A stretch of 10,346 bases of DNA from Planctomycetota bacterium (lineage in GTDB: Bacteria > Planctomycetota > UBA1135): assembly GCA_003501525.1 (NCBI GenBank), contig DNPI01000114.1:1-10346 (forward strand), in the 5' to 3' direction. This document shows, one piece after another, positions 5,885 to 10,346 of the stretch. Below the pieces are notes generated by a model that was not told the origin of the DNA, made no database searches, and was given only the letters and a program-made list of their open reading frames with translations. Made by a program: the position numbers and the translations under genes. The number at the start of each line of letters is the position of its first letter. Positions within the stretch are counted from its first letter, which is position 1.

Positions 5885-7307
5885 ACATGCTTGAAGCCTT
5901 TTCAACAGCTTCGTCAATCCCACCCACCATATAAAACGCTTGCTCAGGAAGGGCGTCATGCTTGCCTTCCAAGATTTCCTTAAAACTACGAACAGTATCG
6001 TCTTTCGAAACAAACCGGCCAGGGACTCCGGTAAAGGTTTCAGCAACGAAGAACGGCTGCGAAAGGAAGCGTTGCAGCCTCCGCGCTCTGTGCACTGTCT
6101 GCTTATCCTCTTCCGACAACTCCTCCATTCCCAGGATTGCAATAATGTCTTTGAGATCTGCGTAGCGTTGAAGAACTCGCTGAACCTCGGTCGCAACAGC
6201 ATAGTGATCTGCTCCAACCACCTGTGGATCCAACATGCGAGAAGTCGATTTAAGGGGATGCACAGCAGGATAGATACCCAACTCTGAAATTGCGCGGTCG
6301 AGTAGCAGCGTCGAATCTAAATGCGCAAATGACGCAACAGGTGCCGGGTCAGTAAAGTCATCCGCCGGCACATACACGGCCTGCATCGAGGTCACAGAAC
6401 CATTTTTTGTCGAAGTAATTCTTTCTTGCAGGGCTCCCATTTCAGAGCCCAATGTCGGCTGATATCCGACAGCAGAAGGGATTCGACCAAGCAAAGCCGA
6501 TACCTCTGATCCCGCTTGAACAAAACGAAAGATGTTGTCGACAAAAAGAAGTACATCCTTCTTTTTCTCATCTCGAAAGTACTCAGCCATTGTCAGCCCA
6601 GAAAGAGCCACTCTCAATCGAGCTCCCGGCGGGGTGTCCATCTGCCCGAACACTAAAACGGCGTTATCAATAACGGCAGCCTTCCCACCATCAGGAGTAG
6701 AGTATTCAGATTCCGACATCTCGAGCCAAAGGTCAGTACCCTCACGAGTACGCTCTCCGACACCGCAGAAAACTGAAAAACCACCCTTCTCAACAGCTGT
6801 AATGCGAATTAGCTCTTGAATCAAAACAGTTTTCCCCACGCCAGCTCCGCCAAAAAGGCCAATTTTCCCTCCCTTCGCAAAAGGGCACAAAAGGTCTACC
6901 ACCTTCAAGCCTGTTTCGAAGACCTCAGAAACTGCTTCCTGGTCAACAAAAGAGGGCGCCGGGCGATGAATAGGCCAACGATCTTCAACCTCGAGCCCTC
7001 CTTTGATCTTTTCATCAATGGGTTCTCCTAAAAGGTTAAAAATCCTACCCATAGTGGAATCACCCACAGGAACAAGAATGGGCGCGCCAGTAGCGTGCGC
7101 TGGTAGGCCACGGCGCAAACCATCGGTAGTCGCCATGGCAACACAGCGAACCAAATCGTCGCCTAAGTGTTGCGCTACTTCGAGCACGAGAGGTGCTTCC
7201 CCTTCTCGGGGGATTTCGATTGCATCGTTGATGCCCGGAAGATCGCCGTCAAAAGCGACGTCAACAACCGGACCGAAAATTTGCTTAATTGAGCCGTGAG
7301 AAGTCAT
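5883..7307 (-). CDS. atpD: F-type ATP synthase beta subunit (catalytic)
   Basis: Catalytic subunit of the F1 alpha3-beta3 head, which makes ATP at the inner face of the cytoplasmic membrane. The protein is 474 aa, normal for the family. The N-terminal barrel runs to about 78 (GSIKQIFGPVVDV at 5-17). The nucleotide-binding domain has the Walker A P-loop GGAGVGKT (153-160), GERTREG with the catalytic glutamate E185, and Walker B VLLFVDNIF (252-260, D257). RFVQAGSEVSALLGR (261-275) and the YQPTL segment (282-286) follow, and then the C-terminal helical domain. Position 287-288 is GS where most beta subunits have AT, and FAHLDSTLLLDR (327-338) departs from the common FAHLDATTVLSR; both look like lineage variation. 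I chose the ATG at 7307, 7 nt after the atpG stop. A TTG at 7340 would add 11 residues inside atpG that do not resemble the family. No Shine-Dalgarno sequence is apparent. Confidence 0.97.
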   Translation of the reverse strand: MTSHGSIKQIFGPVVDVAFDGDLPGINDAIEIPREGEAPLVLEVAQHLGDDLVRCVAMATTDGLRRGLPAHATGAPILVPVGDSTMGRIFNLLGEPIDEKIKGGLEVEDRWPIHRPAPSFVDQEAVSEVFETGLKVVDLLCPFAKGGKIGLFGGAGVGKTVLIQELIRITAVEKGGFSVFCGVGERTREGTDLWLEMSESEYSTPDGGKAAVIDNAVLVFGQMDTPPGARLRVALSGLTMAEYFRDEKKKDVLLFVDNIFRFVQAGSEVSALLGRIPSAVGYQPTLGSEMGALQERITSTKNGSVTSMQAVYVPADDFTDPAPVASFAHLDSTLLLDRAISELGIYPAVHPLKSTSRMLDPQVVGADHYAVATEVQRVLQRYADLKDIIAILGMEELSEEDKQTVHRARRLQRFLSQPFFVAETFTGVPGRFVSKDDTVRSFKEILEGKHDALPEQAFYMVGGIDEAVEKASSM

Positions 7308-7314
7308 GGGGTGG

Positions 7315-8181
7315 TTAGAGGGCTTCTGCCCCCGAAACAATTTCTGTGATTTCAGAAGTTATCTTTTGCTGGCGAGCCCTGTTGTAGGACCGCGTAAGGT
7401 CTTTCTTCATATCGCCCGCCGCATCTGTCGCATTTTTCATCGCAAAGCGGCGTGATGCATATTCAGATGTAACAGCTTCCAGAAGCGCATAAAAAACGCG
7501 GGTTTCCAGGTAGCGAGGAACCAAGCGGTCGAGGAGTTCTGCACCGTTAGGCTCGAGAAGAGGCTCTGCTGCCGCTTCTCCCTCAGGAGCTTCAATGGGC
7601 AAGAAAGCTTCAAAATATGGTTCATAGCGAACCATTGACTTGAAACGGGTCCCACACATAAAAACCCGCGACAGGTCGCCACTCCGAAAAGAAGACACCA
7701 TGTGCTTGGAGACAGCAACCGCTTCGGAAAAATCCATTTTCTCCGGATCCAAATCTTCAAAATACGCTGCAACTGTGTGCTCCATTCGAGAAGCATGGTT
7801 CATTGCCTTCTTGCCCACAACAAACAGCTTGGTGTCAGTGGAAAGAGTTTCCAAGCCTGCTTCCAACTCCCGCTGGACGTTTGTGTTGTACGCACCACAC
7901 AGACCACGAGAGGAACCGATAAAAAGGACACCGGTCGGCGCTGAAGAATCGCCGACCTGAAAGAAATCCGCCACATTCAACTTAGTGTCTGAATCGGAAA
8001 CAACGCCAGAGCTCAAACCGCGAACCAGTCGATCTAACTCCTCCGCGTAGGGCTGCGAGGCTACAGCTTTTTCCTGAAAACGGCGCAACTTTGTCGTAGC
8101 AACCATCTCCATCGCACGGGTAATTTTTTGAATGTTCCCCACGCTGGTTATGCGCTGACGGAGGTCCCGAATATTGGCCAT
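7315..8181 (-). CDS. atpG: F-type ATP synthase gamma subunit
   Basis: Gamma is the rotating central shaft that couples the c-ring to the catalytic head. The protein is 288 aa, the usual length. The N-terminal long helix is seen in RDLRQRITSVGNIQKITRAM (5-24) followed by EMVATTKLRR, the middle Rossmann-like domain carries SSRGLCGAYN (89-98), and the C-terminal helix has the strongly conserved MKKDLTRSYNRARQQKITSE (258-277) followed by ITEIVSGAEAL. The ATG at 8181 is the only sensible start and lies 15 nt after the atpA stop. Upstream sequence is AT-rich without a clear Shine-Dalgarno motif. It lies between atpA and atpD as in the standard order. Confidence 0.97.
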   Translation of the reverse strand: MANIRDLRQRITSVGNIQKITRAMEMVATTKLRRFQEKAVASQPYAEELDRLVRGLSSGVVSDSDTKLNVADFFQVGDSSAPTGVLFIGSSRGLCGAYNTNVQRELEAGLETLSTDTKLFVVGKKAMNHASRMEHTVAAYFEDLDPEKMDFSEAVAVSKHMVSSFRSGDLSRVFMCGTRFKSMVRYEPYFEAFLPIEAPEGEAAAEPLLEPNGAELLDRLVPRYLETRVFYALLEAVTSEYASRRFAMKNATDAAGDMKKDLTRSYNRARQQKITSEITEIVSGAEAL

Positions 8182-8196
8182 AAATATTACGCCAAA

Positions 8197-9768
8197 TCAG
8201 GCGGAAAACTCCTCCAAGAATTTTTCACAAGCAGAGCGCACAGAAGCTTCCATTTCATCATCCCATTTCGTCTTCCAACCATCTAATTTCTCCAACAAAT
8301 CAGCGTGGTTCGCACGTAAATGGTCATGCAAGCCCACCTCGAACTCCCCCACTCGGCTTGGATCCACATCATCCAGAAGGCCCGAAGTACCCGAAAATAT
8401 CGATGCAATCTGCTCAGAGTTCGGCAGAGGCGAATATTGGCCTTGCTTCAATATTTCTACAAGACGAGCCCCGCGATTCAACGTCTGCTGAGTCGCAGCA
8501 TCAAGATCTGAACCGAATTGTGCAAAAGCTTCCAGCTCTCGGTATTGCGCCAAATTTATACGCAACCCCCCCGCGACCTTCTTCATCGCAGGAGTCTGAG
8601 CTGCCCCGCCGACTCGAGAGACCGAAATACCCACGTTCACGGCAGGCCGAACTCCCGCATAGAACAGATCTCCTTCAAGGAAAATCTGGCCATCAGTAAT
8701 CGAAATAACATTCGTTGGGATATAAGCCGAAACGTCACCTTCCTGAGTTTCAACAACAGGCAAAGAAGTAAGCGAACCGCCTCCCTTGCTGTAGGCCGGG
8801 TTTAGCTCATGAGCATTGTCAGCCAATTTTGCCGAGCGCTCCAGCAAACGGCTATGCAAGTTAAATACGTCACCTGGATAAGCCTCTCGGCCCGGTGGCC
8901 GACGCAGCAAAAGCATTACCTGCCGATAGGCATAGGCCTGCTTGGTCAAATCATCGTAGACAACCAACACGTGGCGCCCTTCATCGCGGAATCTCTCTGC
9001 CATGGCAGTCCCGGCATAAGGTGCCAGAAACTGCATCGAGGCCTCCTCAGAAGCCGAAGCATTCACAACAATGGTGTAAGGCGAAGCGCCGTTTTCTTCT
9101 AATTTCTGTTGAACATCAACCACCGTCGATTGCTTTTGCCCAACAGCAACGTACACACAAAGGACCTGCTCAGGGTTCGATGGGTCTCCATCACCTGTCC
9201 GCTTTTGATTAATAATCGCATCTACAAGCAAAGCCGTTTTGCCTGTTTGGCGGTCACCGATAACCAATTCTCGCTGACCGCGGCCTATAGGAATCATTGC
9301 GTCAATAGCCTTAATACCAGTCATTAGGGGCTCGCTAACGGGAGTCCTTTCCACAACCGTAGGCGCAGTCTGCTCAATAGAACGAAGGTCTGCATCGGTG
9401 GTCCCGAGGGATCCTTTTCCATCCAAAGGGTTGCCTAGAGAATCAACAACCCGCCCGAGCAACGTATCTCCAGTGGGAACGGAAATAATCCGACCTGTGC
9501 TTTTTACAGGGTCTCCCTCGCGCACAGAGGATGCATCCCCAAGCAAAACGCACCCGACATTATCTTCTTCCAAGTTCAAGGCCATCCCCATGACCCCCCC
9601 CGGAAATTCGACAAGTTCAGACATCATGCAATCATCCAATCCATAGACACGGGCTACCCCGTCTCCGACTTCAAGCACTTGACCCACCTTTTCGGTGGTC
9701 CCAGATCCTCGAAATTCTTCAATTTCTTTCTTCAAGACAGAAGTGACTTCAGAAGGTTTAAGTTCCAT
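8197..9768 (-). CDS. atpA: F-type ATP synthase alpha subunit
   Basis: Non-catalytic nucleotide-binding subunit that alternates with beta in the F1 head. The protein is 523 aa, slightly longer than the E. coli form (513). The N-terminal part contacts delta, and the beta-barrel shows GDGVARVYGL (35-44) and LNLEEDNVG (64-72). The nucleotide domain has the P-loop GDRQTGKT (171-178), Walker B-like VLVVYDDLTKQ (267-277), LLRRPPGREAYPGDVF (287-302) and the arginine finger in ISVSRVGG (381-388, R385). TKQAYAYRQVML replaces the usual KQAVAYRQISL, a mild deviation. A run of eight G residues (complement of 9594-9601) encodes the Pro-Gly-Gly around residues 56-58 without breaking the frame. The ATG at 9768 lies 15 nt past the atpH stop, with only a weak purine stretch (AAGAA) directly in front of it. 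Confidence 0.98.
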   Translation of the reverse strand: MELKPSEVTSVLKKEIEEFRGSGTTEKVGQVLEVGDGVARVYGLDDCMMSELVEFPGGVMGMALNLEEDNVGCVLLGDASSVREGDPVKSTGRIISVPTGDTLLGRVVDSLGNPLDGKGSLGTTDADLRSIEQTAPTVVERTPVSEPLMTGIKAIDAMIPIGRGQRELVIGDRQTGKTALLVDAIINQKRTGDGDPSNPEQVLCVYVAVGQKQSTVVDVQQKLEENGASPYTIVVNASASEEASMQFLAPYAGTAMAERFRDEGRHVLVVYDDLTKQAYAYRQVMLLLRRPPGREAYPGDVFNLHSRLLERSAKLADNAHELNPAYSKGGGSLTSLPVVETQEGDVSAYIPTNVISITDGQIFLEGDLFYAGVRPAVNVGISVSRVGGAAQTPAMKKVAGGLRINLAQYRELEAFAQFGSDLDAATQQTLNRGARLVEILKQGQYSPLPNSEQIASIFSGTSGLLDDVDPSRVGEFEVGLHDHLRANHADLLEKLDGWKTKWDDEMEASVRSACEKFLEEFSA

Positions 9769-9783
9769 TTCTTATTCAGCGAA

Positions 9784-10338
9784 TCAATCGAGTTCGACTG
9801 TTTCCAGGTTGTTACGAAGATTGTCAAGACGCCCCCGCGCGGATGCGTCCCATTGAGTACCAGATAGAGTTACGCGAACTCCACCTAGCAGAGAAGGGTT
9901 AATTTCTTGTTCAAGCGAAACCTCTTGCCCTGTTTTACGCGAGAAAACAGCCTCAAGGTCCCCTATATCCTCATCAGAAAGCAACTCTGCGCTTTCCACC
10001 GTTCCCTTTGAACGGCCGTAATGTGAATCCAGCAGAGCTTCAGAAGCATTTAAAACCTGGTTAAGGATTTCCAGCCTCCGCTTAGTAGTCAAAACGGCCA
10101 AGAGTCCTCGGGCGGATTCACCCAAATCTGGACAAGCCTTGTCAAACAAAGCAGATCGCTTTTCAGCTTCCACGCGAGGGTCTGCAACAATTTGAGCCAG
10201 ACTCTCTTCTGCCAAAAAAGATTGCATCGACGCAACGTCTTTTTCGAAGACATCGAGTCCATTAGCCTCTTGCGCCACAAGAAACGCTGCGCTGGCATAA
10301 CGCCGCGCGGCGGGAGACGTAGGGGCTACACCAGCCAT
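9784..10338 (-). CDS. atpH: F-type ATP synthase delta subunit
   Basis: Delta caps the F1 head and ties it to the peripheral stalk b subunits. The protein is 184 aa, close to the usual 175-180. The N-terminal helical domain starts at about residue 9 (SPAARRYASAAFLVAQE, 8-24), and the C-terminal conserved block is NPSLLGGVRVTLSGTQWDAS (146-165) followed by an amphipathic tail. The ATG at 10338 gives the expected N-terminus. A TGA lies one base upstream (10342-10340), which could be the end of the preceding gene, expected to be atpF, but only eight upstream bases are present. This is the first gene of the F1 set here; the Fo genes atpB, atpE and atpF should lie just outside. Confidence 0.95.
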   Translation of the reverse strand: MAGVAPTSPAARRYASAAFLVAQEANGLDVFEKDVASMQSFLAEESLAQIVADPRVEAEKRSALFDKACPDLGESARGLLAVLTTKRRLEILNQVLNASEALLDSHYGRSKGTVESAELLSDEDIGDLEAVFSRKTGQEVSLEQEINPSLLGGVRVTLSGTQWDASARGRLDNLRNNLETVELD

Positions 10339-10346
10339 ATCAGAGA

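Noticed and set aside
7308..7340. Upstream TTG start for atpD at 7340
   Set aside because: It would add 11 residues inside the end of atpG that do not match beta subunits; the ATG at 7307 gives the normal N-terminus.
1..10346. Search for mobile elements, CRISPR arrays, tRNA or rRNA genes, defence genes and terminators
   Set aside because: The window is almost fully occupied by eleven housekeeping genes on one strand; I saw no direct or inverted repeat arrays, transposase-like frames or hairpin-plus-T terminators.

Overview
The window holds eleven genes, all on the minus strand, so the biological reading order runs from base 10346 down to base 1. It is a dense housekeeping block with almost no non-coding DNA. 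Ten genes are complete and the last, pheT, runs off the left edge. In transcription order they are atpH, atpA, atpG, atpD, atpC (the F1 part of ATP synthase: delta, alpha, gamma, beta, epsilon), then aspS (aspartyl-tRNA synthetase), infC (initiation factor IF3), rpmI (ribosomal protein L35), rplT (ribosomal protein L20), pheS and pheT (phenylalanyl-tRNA synthetase alpha and beta).

Region 5464-10338 encodes the F1 catalytic head and stalk subunits in the canonical H-A-G-D-C order. The membrane Fo genes are not in the window and would be expected just beyond base 10346. Region 3656-5467 is aspS, whose ATG overlaps the atpC stop codon by 4 nt. Region 1-3649 is the classic infC-rpmI-rplT-pheS-pheT translation cluster. 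In E. coli the gene before infC is thrS; here aspS occupies that place and joins the ATP synthase block to the translation block. The only gap longer than 15 nt is 79 nt between infC and rpmI (3028-3106), and it carries a good sigma70-like promoter candidate that would serve rpmI-rplT-pheST.

The main points of interest are modest. infC appears to start at a rare ATC or ATT codon, with a strong AGGAG that overlaps the aspS stop, as expected for IF3 self-regulation. aspS is placed in an unusual position. Shine-Dalgarno motifs are scarce, and the clearest ones sit in front of two non-ATG starts. The AspRS carries a histidine associated with the non-discriminating form of the enzyme. PheS contains a four-cysteine knuckle.

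The source is a bacterium of roughly 50% GC (by eye) with bacterial F-type ATP synthase and bacterial-type synthetases. The sequences look like an uncultured lineage rather than a familiar model group. The L20, AtpA, PheS and PheT signatures made me think of FCB-type phyla (for example Gemmatimonadota or Latescibacterota) or Planctomycetota, but I cannot settle the phylum from sequence alone. I saw no mobile elements, CRISPR arrays, tRNA or rRNA genes, phage genes or foreign-looking segments, and no previously undescribed system.
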